A stretch of DNA of 64,000 nucleotides from Paludibacteraceae bacterium. GTDB lineage: Bacteria; Bacteroidota; Bacteroidia; Bacteroidales; Paludibacteraceae. The translations under genes were made by a program, and so were the position numbers. Where the stretch lies: positions 1-64,000 of the forward strand of contig JAFVDX010000038.1 of NCBI GenBank assembly GCA_017478225.1, in the 5' to 3' direction. The notes beneath the pieces are model-generated. The model was not told where the DNA came from. It worked only from the letters and a program-made list of their open reading frames with translations, and ran no database searches. Positions within the stretch are counted from its first letter, which is position 1; each line of letters opens with the position of its first letter. This document shows positions 1 through 8,941 of the stretch, piece after piece.

Positions 1-300
1 AATCTTAAATCGTGCTTGAGACACTTCCCATTCAGGGCGGTCTTCAAGCATCTCCCAAACGATTTTCCGTTGACCTCTTTGAACTGTGCCAATATCACCC
101 TTCACAGCCTTTGGAGTGTAGGTATAACTCTTGCCTCCATCAATCGAGAGATACAAAGTGATTTGAGACGGCTTGCTCAAATAATAACTTATCTCTACTA
201 AATCACCTACTTGCTTGGCAACAACATTGCTCACAGGCGACTCTTGAGCAAACAGTGATATTGAAAACAATAACAAACTAAATAAAATAATGCGTTTCAT
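1..300 (-). CDS. Secreted protein, N-terminal 100 residues only (3' end outside window)
   Basis: Only the first 100 codons are in the window; the rest lies left of base 1. The product starts with a clear signal peptide (MKRIILFSLLLFSISLFAQ, cleavage near residue 19), so it is exported. The visible mature part reads like a beta-sandwich module (NVVAKQVGDLVEISYYLS, then LYLSIDGGKSYTP, then RKIVWEMLEDRPEW). From memory, a module of this kind precedes formylglycine-generating-enzyme-like (SUMF1) or PEGA domains in secreted Bacteroidota proteins, but no such domain is visible here, so no function is assigned. The ATG at 298-300 is followed on the plus strand by a long repeat-rich gap. Confidence 0.75.
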   Translation of the reverse strand, partial: MKRIILFSLLLFSISLFAQESPVSNVVAKQVGDLVEISYYLSKPSQITLYLSIDGGKSYTYTPKAVKGDIGTVQRGQRKIVWEMLEDRPEWEVSQARFKI

Positions 301-344
301 AAGAAATATATAATTTTAGGATTATATGATTTATATTATGATAA

Positions 345-403
345 TTCGGTTAATTCGTTTAATTCGGTTAATTCGTTTGATTCGTTTAATTCGTTTAATT
401 CGT
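345..403. repeat. 9-bp tandem array, unit TTCGTTTAA
   Basis: About six and a half 9-bp units (TTCGGTTAA / TTCGTTTAA / TTCGTTTGA) run without gaps in the intergenic stretch upstream of the truncated secreted gene. No ORF or RNA is visible in them. Confidence 0.85.
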
Positions 404-443
404 GAACCAATAATAAATCTCTGTTATCTCAGTTTTTTCTGTT

Positions 444-690
444 GACTAAAATATTTATAGCGTATCTGATTCATGTATCTGTTTAATCTGTTTAATCTGC
501 GGACTAAAATATTTATAGCGTATCTGATTCATGTATCTGCTTAATCTGTTTAATCTGCGGACTAAAATATTTATAGCATATCTGATTCGTGTATCTGTTT
601 AATCTGTTTAATCTGCGGACTAAAATATTTATAGCGTATCTGATTCGTGTATCTGTTTAATCTGTTTAATCTGCGGACGAAAATCACTCA
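444..690. repeat. 58-bp tandem repeat, four copies plus a partial fifth
   Basis: The motif GACTAAAATATTTATAGC recurs at 444, 502, 560 and 618, exactly 58 bp apart, and a fifth partial unit starts at 676. Copies differ at only a few positions. Each unit ends in smaller 9-bp repeats (CTGTTTAAT). Together with the 9-bp array at 345-403 this fills the gap 301-712, which otherwise holds no gene that I can see. Confidence 0.9.
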
Positions 691-712
691 CAACATCCGT
701 AATTTCAGCACA

Positions 713-2524
713 TTACTTTTTCTTTCCGGCGTCTTGTTTCAGTTCTTCAGGTTTTTGTTTGTTTTGTGGTTGAGCAAGATATTCGAATGTCTCCTCAAAA
801 TCCCAGTTAGCACGCAGGGTGAGTTTATTGGGGAAATAATATACAGGCTCAGGGTGACGCCATGTAAGATAGTCGCCTGTAGTCCATGTGCCGTCGTTAT
901 TTTCGTCGATATAAACTCGCAGATAGTACCCTTGTGGTGTAAGATATTCAAACTTAACCCCATCGGGTTGCGCCATTTGTTCTCTAACCACTGCATCATT
1001 TTCATTGAGTACCTGAATCACTGCATTGCTTCTGTACGGACTGATTTTTACAATAAGTGATGAGTATTCGTCAAGTGAGCGCACTTTGAATTGACTTTTA
1101 ACTCTGTTGTTTACATTGCCGTATATATCTATAAAGGCCGCCGAATCGACAACCAATTCGTATGTAGTTTCGGGCAACCATTTATGCTCTATCTCATAAA
1201 TCATGTTAGTGCTATCGGTGGCGGTGATAGTTTTGATTTTTATAGGTAAATGTGTTGTATCTTTCAATTGATATAGGTGCAGGCTATCAGGATAAAAAGA
1301 TTGTATGGGGGTAGCAAGATATATTTGCAGAGGCGAATATATCTCGAATGGCGATTTTCCATTGTTAGTGAGTTCTACAAACGGTTGTTTTTTGTTCTTC
1401 TCCAATGCGGCTCGTGCTCGCTCGCTAAGTCGCGGAGCACGATATATGGCTCTAATGGTATCTGTCTGCTGCTGCAACTCATACAACGAGTCGGTCTTGT
1501 AGTATGTCATCTCAAACTGCAGAGTGTCTTGTTTGATAGCAACAGAATCAGTCAGCCAATAAGTAATTGTATCCTTCGTCTTATTGGCCTGACAGAGAGT
1601 ATATTTAAGCCAATCTTCGTCTGTTTCTATAGGTTTAATCACAGGAATTGAGTCTTGAGGGGCTGCAAACATAAGTTGGAAATAATGTTGTTTATCTCTC
1701 ACAGCACGCTGGAAATAAAGGCGTTGTTTGCTTTCCTTAAAGAAGAAGAGCACCACATCTTGCGGGTCAAAGAAAGTCTTGTTGATAGTTCTGATAGTAT
1801 CTATTTCTACTGAATCTTTCCAAAGAGTATCTTGCACCATTTCCTGATGGCACATAGGCTCAAACAAACTATCACACAATGCAAGTCCTTCGCCTGCCTG
1901 ATAGATATAGTCTTTGCTTACATCTTGCAAGGCATATAATTTATATTTCCCAGGACGGATATTTCTTATTGTGAATTTACCTTCGCTATTGGTTCTGGTT
2001 ATTCGTGTAAAAGGTATGGTAGCAAGAGCGGAATCATGATGATTGGCATGGATACCTACAATTATTCCGCTTATAGGATTCAAGTCTTCACTATTAAGCA
2101 GTTGTCCGCTTATCTGCAATGAGTCAATCACATCTGCTGTAGCAAACGAGAAAGAATATCCTTCGAGAGGATTTTTCTCATTATTATCGCAAATGGCTGC
2201 GCCGAAGTCAATAGTATAAGTGGTTGAGTCTTGCAGTTCTTCCTCAAAGGTAACACGGAGTTTTTTGCCGTATGCTTTGACCTCAGGCGGGCGTTGTTGA
2301 GGAGGAGAGATAAGCACATTGTCAGCCACATTATCCAATTGGATATATTCATTAAATGCCACTTCTATGGTCTTGCCTTTGTAGTTAAGAGCACCATTCT
2401 CAGGCATTTCTTTTACTACCGATGGCGGAGTCTCGTCTTTAGGACCACCCTGAGGACCTACTCCACGATTGGCACAACCAATAAGAAAAAGCAACGATAA
2501 TATTATCAATAATAACTTCTTCAT
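713..2524 (-). CDS. Ig-like domain lipoprotein
   Basis: A 603-residue protein with a lipoprotein signal (LLFLIGC; lipid-attached Cys at about residue 17), so probably anchored in the inner or outer membrane. Residues about 25-130 form a bacterial Ig-like domain of the SbsA/Big_5 type (GGPKDETPPSVV, then VAFNEYIQL, ending YSFSFATADVID). A carboxypeptidase-regulatory-like beta domain follows near 140-205 (NSEGKFTIRNIRPGKYKLYAL). The rest is beta-rich and ends in a Lys-rich tail. Proteins of this architecture are common in Bacteroidota and have no established function. It lies one base downstream of ribF on the same strand and is probably the last gene of the operon that starts at the 5147-5178 promoter. 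Start and lipobox are clear; the role is unknown. Confidence 0.85.
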   Translation of the reverse strand: MKKLLLIILSLLFLIGCANRGVGPQGGPKDETPPSVVKEMPENGALNYKGKTIEVAFNEYIQLDNVADNVLISPPQQRPPEVKAYGKKLRVTFEEELQDSTTYTIDFGAAICDNNEKNPLEGYSFSFATADVIDSLQISGQLLNSEDLNPISGIIVGIHANHHDSALATIPFTRITRTNSEGKFTIRNIRPGKYKLYALQDVSKDYIYQAGEGLALCDSLFEPMCHQEMVQDTLWKDSVEIDTIRTINKTFFDPQDVVLFFFKESKQRLYFQRAVRDKQHYFQLMFAAPQDSIPVIKPIETDEDWLKYTLCQANKTKDTITYWLTDSVAIKQDTLQFEMTYYKTDSLYELQQQTDTIRAIYRAPRLSERARAALEKNKKQPFVELTNNGKSPFEIYSPLQIYLATPIQSFYPDSLHLYQLKDTTHLPIKIKTITATDSTNMIYEIEHKWLPETTYELVVDSAAFIDIYGNVNNRVKSQFKVRSLDEYSSLIVKISPYRSNAVIQVLNENDAVVREQMAQPDGVKFEYLTPQGYYLRVYIDENNDGTWTTGDYLTWRHPEPVYYFPNKLTLRANWDFEETFEYLAQPQNKQKPEELKQDAGKKK

Positions 2525-2525
2525 T

Positions 2526-3389
2526 CTACTTACTTATTCTTTGTTTATCTTTCAGTATTTGCTCTCTCAACTGCTCTAAAGAATCGAACTTGATTTCATC
2601 TCTTAGCCTCTCAACAATTTGCATCTTGATATTCTTGCCATATATATCTTTATCGAAATCAAGCAGATGCGCCTCTATTGTTTGTTTTTGACCATTTATT
2701 GTAGGATTATTTCCTATATTGAGAAGCGTTTTATAATTCTTATCGTTATAATTAGCAACGGCATAATATACCCCTGCTTTGGGAATCAGTTTTATCGGGT
2801 CGGTTTGAATATTGGCTGTAGGGAAACCTATTGTTCTGCCTACATGATTTCCGCTAACCACTTTCCCTTCAAGACAATAATTATACCCCAACAAATCATT
2901 TGCCTGAGAGATATTGCCTTGAGAAATCAGACGACGAATCTCAGTTGAACTAATGTGTTGCCCTATTTGTTTGTATTCATCAATAAATTCAATACGGAGT
3001 CCCACTTGAGACGCCAAAATCTGATATTGCTCGTGAGAAGAAATAAGGTCAGAGCCGAAACGATGGTCATACCCCATCAGAAGCAACTCTACCCCATTGT
3101 CAATCAGTTGCTGCATAAATTCTTTGGCTGTCAGTTTCTGAATAGTTACAAAGTCAAGCACCTCTACTTGCTTTATTCCTACTGCTTTTATTCTATTCAC
3201 TCTTTCTTGCAAGTAATTGAGCAAAAGAGGTTGAGAATCGGCTCTGAGCACCTGTGCGGGATGCTGACGGAAAGTAACAACAAGCGGCTCAAGACAATGC
3301 TCTGCCGACAAGTCCAACAATGAGCGCAAAAGGAACCTGTGTCCTCTGTGTACTCCGTCAAAAAATCCTATGGTTGCAGCCTTATTCAA
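2526..3389 (-). CDS. ribF: Bifunctional riboflavin kinase / FAD synthetase
   Basis: A 287-residue RibF, which makes FMN and FAD from riboflavin in the cytoplasm. The N-terminal adenylyltransferase domain begins at once with TIGFFDGVHRGHRF (residues about 6-19), the nucleotidyltransferase HxGH-type motif; the flavokinase domain starts near residue 170 (GNHVGRTIGFPTAN). The start is a TTG whose TTGA overlaps the TGA stop of the upstream gene (3386-3388). A stop codon lies immediately upstream in frame and no ATG precedes the catalytic motif, so TTG is the only plausible start and translation is probably coupled. The N-terminus is therefore shorter than in many relatives, which carry about 15-20 residues before this motif (from memory). 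Confidence 0.93.
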   Translation of the reverse strand: MNKAATIGFFDGVHRGHRFLLRSLLDLSAEHCLEPLVVTFRQHPAQVLRADSQPLLLNYLQERVNRIKAVGIKQVEVLDFVTIQKLTAKEFMQQLIDNGVELLLMGYDHRFGSDLISSHEQYQILASQVGLRIEFIDEYKQIGQHISSTEIRRLISQGNISQANDLLGYNYCLEGKVVSGNHVGRTIGFPTANIQTDPIKLIPKAGVYYAVANYNDKNYKTLLNIGNNPTINGQKQTIEAHLLDFDKDIYGKNIKMQIVERLRDEIKFDSLEQLREQILKDKQRISK

Positions 3390-5062
3390 TTACTTTTCTT
3401 TTCTGCGCGTTTTTTCTTAATCATTTTAACAATACTCGGCGGCAATACCGACTCTAACATCCCATCTATCATCGGACCTAACATATATACAGAAAAACTC
3501 TTCATGTCGTTTCTTTCCCATTCTATATTATATGCTTGCGGCTGCCCGCCCGACTTACGAGGATTCTTAACCAACAAAATGGCAGGAGCAAAAGCGTTTA
3601 TTATACCTGAGTATTTCGCCAGTTGCGGAATGGATGTTTCTTGCTTTAATACATTTATTTTCAGATTATCATAAATCATACAATAAGTGCCTACTGCTTT
3701 GTGTCTGTCTGCCTTATAAGCCATGTCGATATTGCTTATATTGCACTGCATTTCCACGCCGAACAAAGGTTTAAGGAAATCGGCAAATGCCTCGCCTTGA
3801 GCGTTCTTGACATTGGCTTTCATTGAAAATTCACATTTCTTATTTAGCGTCATCGTGAAATCTATATCTGCTTTTCCGCTATCTTCAATCGCCGACTTCA
3901 ACTTAGCCTTTATCGTTTCACCTGCTTTGTTGGTCACATTATTTATTTTGGCAGTGATACCAGACATTTGCAGCCCACCAACCGATTGACCGGTAAGCGT
4001 TAACTCCACCATCATCTTTTCCAAACTCATATCTATATTCTTCACAAGCAGAGGCAACTTCAACTTCAGCAGGCCTTCTTGCGGCATAGGATATGGCACT
4101 TTGGGCTGATAATGATTGTCACGAAACAGATTTACACTCTTCATATTCAGCCTCACACTATCTATCTCCAACTTTTTCTCTTTTGCTATTTTTATAACAC
4201 TCAGAGGTGAAGTCTCCAAATGAGACATTTCAAACCATGCCCATGTAACAGGTATCTTACCCTTGGCATCAGCCAATTTCTGTTTTGCCACAGCATTGCC
4301 TCCCGACAACTGATTTATAACCACGGCTCCTGAATTTTCAGTACTCAGTTCTTTCAACTTCATCTTGAACAATCCGTCTGCTGTTGTCAAAGCAAAATTC
4401 TTGGCTGAAATCAAATAAAGCGAATCGGAATAGGTAAGAAGCGAGTCAGAGAAATTATATTCTATATCCAACAACGAGCAAAAAACATCCTCCACCGATG
4501 TGAAAAATTTATCTTTTGAGCGAGCCATTGAGAGTTGACCATCTTCAAGACTTACTTCTTCCACTATAACTTTTTTTAATGGTATTTCTGCATGTTTCTT
4601 ATTAGAATCAGCCGTACGGACAGAATCTTGCTCTGCCAAATCATTCTTTTGCTTTGTCAGCACACTCAATGCTTTATCAGCATTATATGCCCTCAACACA
4701 GGTTCTTCTATTCTTATTGCATCTATTTTCAGCAACTGCTCTTTGAGTATTTTTTTCCAATTTATATGACCTAACGAGAGCCTCTGAACACTCAAATCAA
4801 GCAATATGGAATCACCTGTCAAACTATCTTTTTCAGACAAGTAAAATTGGACATCATCTATCTTGATATTGCCTTGCAGGACATTTACTTTAATATCAGA
4901 ATAAGTCAGTGGCAAATTATTCTTTACCACCAATTCCTGAAGTTTTTGGTTTGCGATATTCTCCACGATTCTATCTGCCCTCAATGCCAATATCACTATC
5001 ACCGCTACTATTACTATCAAAACGAATAATGATATAATCCATGCTTTAGCCGATTTGCTCAT
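3386..5062 (-). CDS. AsmA-like membrane-anchored periplasmic protein
   Basis: A 558-residue protein with one N-terminal membrane anchor (residues about 9-28, WIISLFVLIVIVAVIVILAL) and a large beta-rich remainder with repeated 'DVQFYLSEKD / SLEDGQLSM' style strands, ending in a basic tail (KMIKKKRAEKKSN). This layout matches the AsmA/DUF748-like family, whose members are thought to act in envelope lipid transport or outer-membrane assembly. The assignment is by overall character, not by a strict motif. It is the first gene of the minus-strand operon that continues into ribF (4-bp overlap) and the Ig-like lipoprotein, and a good promoter lies 85 bp upstream. Confidence 0.65.
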   Translation of the reverse strand: MSKSAKAWIISLFVLIVIVAVIVILALRADRIVENIANQKLQELVVKNNLPLTYSDIKVNVLQGNIKIDDVQFYLSEKDSLTGDSILLDLSVQRLSLGHINWKKILKEQLLKIDAIRIEEPVLRAYNADKALSVLTKQKNDLAEQDSVRTADSNKKHAEIPLKKVIVEEVSLEDGQLSMARSKDKFFTSVEDVFCSLLDIEYNFSDSLLTYSDSLYLISAKNFALTTADGLFKMKLKELSTENSGAVVINQLSGGNAVAKQKLADAKGKIPVTWAWFEMSHLETSPLSVIKIAKEKKLEIDSVRLNMKSVNLFRDNHYQPKVPYPMPQEGLLKLKLPLLVKNIDMSLEKMMVELTLTGQSVGGLQMSGITAKINNVTNKAGETIKAKLKSAIEDSGKADIDFTMTLNKKCEFSMKANVKNAQGEAFADFLKPLFGVEMQCNISNIDMAYKADRHKAVGTYCMIYDNLKINVLKQETSIPQLAKYSGIINAFAPAILLVKNPRKSGGQPQAYNIEWERNDMKSFSVYMLGPMIDGMLESVLPPSIVKMIKKKRAEKKSN

Positions 5063-5146
5063 ATTACTAAATTTGAAATATTATGAGTTGTTGATTAATT
5101 TGTTGCAAAAGATTTTAAAATGTTCTACATATCCCCCATTAGCCTG

Positions 5147-5178
5147 CAAATTTACAAGTATTTTTTCAACCCTACAAA
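5147..5178 (-). promoter_or_regulatory. Bacteroidota-type promoter for the AsmA-like/ribF operon
   Basis: On the minus strand TTTG (5175-5178), a 20-bp spacer and TAAATTTG (5147-5154) match the TTTG-N19-21-TAnnTTTG consensus exactly. It fires toward the ATG at 5062. Confidence 0.65.
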
Positions 5179-5277
5179 CGGTTTTTAATCTCAACGAGGT
5201 GATTATATCTGAAATACACTTTCCGTATATTTAGTCTCAAAAATTGGTTGATTGTCTGACGAGAGAAACTTTAGTTA

Positions 5278-5307
5278 TTTGATATTGATATATTTTTTGT
5301 ATCTTTG
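5278..5307 (+). promoter_or_regulatory. Bacteroidota-type promoter for the GH25 lysozyme gene
   Basis: TTTG (5278-5281), an 18-bp spacer and TATCTTTG (5300-5307), 20 bp before the ATG at 5328. The spacer is slightly short for the consensus. It is divergent from the promoter at 5147-5178. Confidence 0.55.
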
Positions 5308-5327
5308 CCGCGATAATATAGTTATTC

Positions 5328-6341
5328 ATGCCCCGTAAAAAAAACGACATAGAACCGCCTATTGCCTCGCCTTCCGACAACAATGCACCGGCAAAATCAA
5401 TACACAACGAAGCAAAAGAAAGTAGCGATGAGCAGTTGATTACAACAGCACATCCACAAAAGCCTAAACAACAAAGAAAAAAACGAAAAAAGAAGCGCAA
5501 ACTATCCCCTATTGACAAACTAAAAAAAGTGCTGAAATGGTTGCTCTTCTGTTTTCTGATTTTGATATTCGCTTTATTATTCGGTTTGTTTGAATTGTGG
5601 CAAAAGGGTTGGTTACCTACACCCGAAGAGTTGCCTAAATACAAAGAGCGACTGCTTATTATGTTTCATGGATACTACACTTCCACATTGCCTCAAGGAG
5701 ATGTGATAGGTATAGACATATCTCATTATCAAGGCGATATCGATTGGGAAGAATTGTCTTTTTATGTTGACCGACGAGGTAATTTACATCGCTCTTCAGG
5801 CAAGAAGCGGAAAGCAAGAGATGTAGATTTCGTTATTGCCAAAGCCACACAAGGTGCTAATATAAAAGACAGTTACTACAACGACTACAAGGCAGGCGCA
5901 AGACAAAGAAATATTCTGTTCGGAGCATATCATTTCTATTCGGCAGGTGTATCAGCAACCATTCAAGCAGATAATTTTATTCATACGGCAGGCTTGCAAA
6001 ATGGTGATATAGTGCCTGTTTTGGATGTAGAACCATATAAAAACCAACTGCCAAAGCAAGATTCGGTATATCATTGGCTCCAAATTATAGAGAAATACTA
6101 TGGCGTTACTCCCATAATATACACCAACGAAAAATGCTATCTTGATTACTTTGCCCCTCAAAGCAGATTCCGTCATTACCCGTTTTGGATAGCCAGATAC
6201 GGAGGCAAAGAGCCGAGCCGACACCATATAATGTGGCAATGTGCTGAAAACGGCAAAGTAGCGGGCATCACAGGACCCGTTGACATTAATGTATTCAGAG
6301 GAACATTCGAAGACTTAAAGCACAAGCATACTATCAAATAA
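5328..6341 (+). CDS. Glycoside hydrolase family 25 lysozyme, membrane-anchored
   Basis: A 337-residue protein predicted to cleave the MurNAc-GlcNAc bond of peptidoglycan. The first 60 or so residues are low-complexity and very basic (KQQRKKRKKKRKLSP), then a single membrane segment (about 66-88) places the enzyme outside the inner membrane. The GH25 domain runs from about 125: GIDISHYQGDIDWEEL holds the first catalytic Asp, VIAKATQG follows, and PVLDVEP carries the Asp-x-Glu pair; WIARYGG and WQCAENGKV complete the barrel. All expected catalytic positions are present. It opens a plus-strand run in which the next gene starts 2 bp after its stop. Confidence 0.9.
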   Translation: MPRKKNDIEPPIASPSDNNAPAKSIHNEAKESSDEQLITTAHPQKPKQQRKKRKKKRKLSPIDKLKKVLKWLLFCFLILIFALLFGLFELWQKGWLPTPEELPKYKERLLIMFHGYYTSTLPQGDVIGIDISHYQGDIDWEELSFYVDRRGNLHRSSGKKRKARDVDFVIAKATQGANIKDSYYNDYKAGARQRNILFGAYHFYSAGVSATIQADNFIHTAGLQNGDIVPVLDVEPYKNQLPKQDSVYHWLQIIEKYYGVTPIIYTNEKCYLDYFAPQSRFRHYPFWIARYGGKEPSRHHIMWQCAENGKVAGITGPVDINVFRGTFEDLKHKHTIK

Positions 6342-6343
6342 AT

Positions 6344-6901
6344 ATGGCAGACCAGTATCTAACTATCAAACAACTTTCCGAAGGACTATACAAAGACAAA
6401 GGCAGCAAGTTTTTGTCGTTTGCCATACCTGTGGAAGATATTGAGCAAGTAAAACTACAATTGGCTTATTACAAAAAGCAATACTTCGATGCCCGCCATG
6501 TATGTTATGCTTATATGTTAGGTCCGGATCATGACCAATTCCGGGCTAACGACGACGGAGAACCAAGCGGCACGGCAGGAAAACCTATATTAGGACAAAT
6601 CAACTCACATAATCTGACCAATATTCTTGTAGTAGTAGTTAGATATTTTGGTGGTATTTTGCTTGGTACAGGCGGACTGATTGTGGCTTATAAACAAGCA
6701 GCACAAGACGCCATCAATAACGCACAAATAATAAGTCGGGCTGTGGAAATACACAAAGAAATCACTTTCCCATACCATCAAATCAACCAAATAATGCGTA
6801 TCCTCAAAGATATTGAAGCACGCATTGTAAAACAAGACTATAAAGACAACAACTGTATAATAGAATTTTATATAAAAAAACAATATGAAGGAAGAATTTA
6901 A
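6344..6901 (+). CDS. IMPACT/YigZ family protein
   Basis: A 185-residue member of the IMPACT (UPF0029, YigZ/YvyE) family. The signature lies at about residues 66-112: DDGEPSGTAGKPIL followed by VVRYFGGILLGTGGL. Family members bind nucleic acid or ribosomes and are linked to translation control in eukaryotes; the bacterial role is not settled. Length fits, with the usual N-terminal conserved domain and a shorter C-terminal domain here. It starts 2 bp after the lysozyme stop and its own last 17 bases overlap the start of the acyltransferase, so the three genes look like one transcript with coupled translation. Confidence 0.9.
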   Translation: MADQYLTIKQLSEGLYKDKGSKFLSFAIPVEDIEQVKLQLAYYKKQYFDARHVCYAYMLGPDHDQFRANDDGEPSGTAGKPILGQINSHNLTNILVVVVRYFGGILLGTGGLIVAYKQAAQDAINNAQIISRAVEIHKEITFPYHQINQIMRILKDIEARIVKQDYKDNNCIIEFYIKKQYEGRI

Positions 6902-8051
6902 AGAAATTGCCGCCTATGAGCCGGAAGATTATCTTGAGCAAAGAGACAAACTGCTCCAAGAGCCTACTTTCCAAAAGACAATAGAGGGTATATGCAGTCA
7001 GATCCTGCACGGAAGCATCAACGCTCAAGATATTTACCAGAGCATTAAGCAAACCGAAAATCTTGAACAGTGGGATCAAGTAATCTTATATCCTCTTATG
7101 AATTGGGTGGTAAAAAACACCTCTAAAGGCATTTGCCTGAATGGTAAAGAAAATCTTACATCCAATCCGTCTAATGCAGTATATATCACCAACCACAGAG
7201 ATATCCTGCTTGACTCTACCCTACTATCAATGCTTATATATAATCAACTGCACACCCGCCCATACATAGGCATAGGTACCAACTTATATGTGGAACCATG
7301 GATAGAGCGAATTGTAAGACTCAACAAAGCCTTTAGCGTGCGTCGAGGCGGTTTGCCACGACAAGTACTGCGCAACTCACAGTTATTGTCGCAATACATC
7401 AACTATCTCGTTGTAGAAAACCAACAATCTATTTGGATAGCACAACGAGAAGGCAGAGCCAAAAATTCCGACGACCGCACACAACCCGCATTGCTCAAAA
7501 TGCTAACTATGGCAGGTGAAGGCGATTTTATCAACCGACTGCTTTGTCTCAACCTTACACCCGTTAGCCTAAGTTATGAATACGACCCATGCGACTATCT
7601 CAAGGCAATGGAAATGCAACTGAAAAGAGACAACCCACAATACAAAAAAACACCACAAGACGACTATATAAACATGCAAACAGGCATGCTTGGATACAAA
7701 GGGCAGATAGTATTTACAATAACGCCGACTATAAACTGCGAAGTGGCAGAAATTAGAAATACTACCAATATTCGCAACGAGCAGGCAGAAGCCGTTTCAG
7801 ACATAATAGACAAGCATATTCACGCTCATTATCACATATTTACAGTAAATAAAATCGCCTACGACAAGTTGTTTAACACCAGTACATTTGAAAAAGACTA
7901 TTCTGAGGCTCAAAAAGCGGACTTTGAGCACTATTTGGAAGGGCAAATCAACAAAATAAATATACCTGACAAAGACATCGATTTCCTCTACCAAAGAATA
8001 CTTGAGATGTATGCCAACCCACTGAAAAATCAACTTCAGGCAACTAAATAA
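6885..8051 (+). CDS. Glycerol-3-phosphate/acylglycerol-phosphate acyltransferase family protein
   Basis: A 388-residue PlsC-superfamily acyltransferase. The HX4D catalytic motif appears as NHRDILLD near residue 102, followed by the FSVRRGG block and a substrate-binding block (REGRAKN) near 185. These enzymes move acyl chains to glycerol-phosphate acceptors at the membrane during phospholipid synthesis, or occasionally to other lipids. The protein is longer than the typical 240-residue PlsC because of an N-terminal helical part and a C-terminal extension. The exact acceptor cannot be read from sequence. The ATG at 6885 lies within the end of the IMPACT gene, and menA follows 11 bp downstream. 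Confidence 0.82.
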   Translation: MKEEFKEIAAYEPEDYLEQRDKLLQEPTFQKTIEGICSQILHGSINAQDIYQSIKQTENLEQWDQVILYPLMNWVVKNTSKGICLNGKENLTSNPSNAVYITNHRDILLDSTLLSMLIYNQLHTRPYIGIGTNLYVEPWIERIVRLNKAFSVRRGGLPRQVLRNSQLLSQYINYLVVENQQSIWIAQREGRAKNSDDRTQPALLKMLTMAGEGDFINRLLCLNLTPVSLSYEYDPCDYLKAMEMQLKRDNPQYKKTPQDDYINMQTGMLGYKGQIVFTITPTINCEVAEIRNTTNIRNEQAEAVSDIIDKHIHAHYHIFTVNKIAYDKLFNTSTFEKDYSEAQKADFEHYLEGQINKINIPDKDIDFLYQRILEMYANPLKNQLQATK

Positions 8052-8062
8052 ATTGAGAAGCT

Positions 8063-8941
8063 ATGAAACTCGGCGTTTATATCAAATCATTTCGACTTCG
8101 CACACTCCCCCTCTCAATGTCGGGCATCATACTCGGCACAGGATGGGCTTTTCATGAAAACACTACACTTACTACACAATCTAACTCATGGCTGATTTTT
8201 TTGTTTGCCATCCTTACCACACTTAGCCTGCAAATACTAAGCAACCTATGCAACGAACTCGGAGATTCGCTCAAAGGTACCGATACAGGACAAAATGCAC
8301 GAGAAGCATACGGATTGCAAGCAGGGAAAATAACTATTACGCAAATGAAGCGAATGATATATTCATTCGTAGTGGCAAGTATTGTTTTCGGGACAGCACT
8401 AATTTACACTTCATTTGGAACATTGTTCTGCAACCAAAGCCTCGTATTTTTCTGTTTAGGAGCATTGGCAATTATTGGAGCAATAACCTATACTTTAGGC
8501 AAGCATAACTATGGCTACATCGGTTTGGGAGATTTAGGAGTATTCCTATTCTTTGGATTACTGAGCACCATGGGAAGTTATTATCTGCAAACCATGACTA
8601 TAAATGCAGACATTTTGCTTGCTGCCATTGCTATTGCGTTACCTATTGTAGGAGTGCTTAATCTGAACAACATACGCGATATGCCCAATGATGTGCAACA
8701 TGGCAAACGCACATTTGCGTCATGGCTCGGACCTAAAGGCGCAAGAATTTACCACACACTACTGCTCGTCTGCTGCTTGCTTATTTTCACTTATTTAGAA
8801 AGATATTTTGTGCTGATTTCTCTGCCTGTTTTGACATGGCATATATGGTATATCTTCCGCCACGAAGGAGCAAAACTCGACATTCAAATGCCAGTGCTTA
8901 TGTTCACCACAATCGTCATTGCCATCTTGGCTATATTCTAA
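8063..8941 (+). CDS. menA: 1,4-dihydroxy-2-naphthoate polyprenyltransferase
   Basis: A 292-residue UbiA-superfamily membrane prenyltransferase, most likely MenA, which attaches the polyprenyl tail in menaquinone synthesis. About eight membrane segments are visible. The first Asp-rich motif region reads NLCNELGDSLKGTDTGQ (residues about 62-78) and the second DMPNDVQHGKRT (about 210-221); both are typical of MenA rather than UbiA or heme O synthase. It ends the lysozyme/IMPACT/acyltransferase run. Its last 4 bases overlap the end of the convergent methyltransferase gene. No other men genes are in the window, so the substrate assignment rests on motif style. Confidence 0.88.
   Translation: MKLGVYIKSFRLRTLPLSMSGIILGTGWAFHENTTLTTQSNSWLIFLFAILTTLSLQILSNLCNELGDSLKGTDTGQNAREAYGLQAGKITITQMKRMIYSFVVASIVFGTALIYTSFGTLFCNQSLVFFCLGALAIIGAITYTLGKHNYGYIGLGDLGVFLFFGLLSTMGSYYLQTMTINADILLAAIAIALPIVGVLNLNNIRDMPNDVQHGKRTFASWLGPKGARIYHTLLLVCCLLIFTYLERYFVLISLPVLTWHIWYIFRHEGAKLDIQMPVLMFTTIVIAILAIF

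Noticed and set aside
444..690. Regularly spaced repeats that might be a CRISPR array
   Set aside because: Units are contiguous 58-bp tandems with no unique spacers, and no cas gene is present.
647..1060. Plus-strand ORF of 137 codons over the 3' end of the Ig-like lipoprotein gene
   Set aside because: It starts inside a tandem repeat, lies antisense to a clear gene, and its product has no domain-like character.
5237..5644. Minus-strand ORF of 135 codons opposite the start of the lysozyme gene
   Set aside because: It is the antisense shadow of a basic, Lys-rich segment, covers the lysozyme promoter, and shows no protein-like features.
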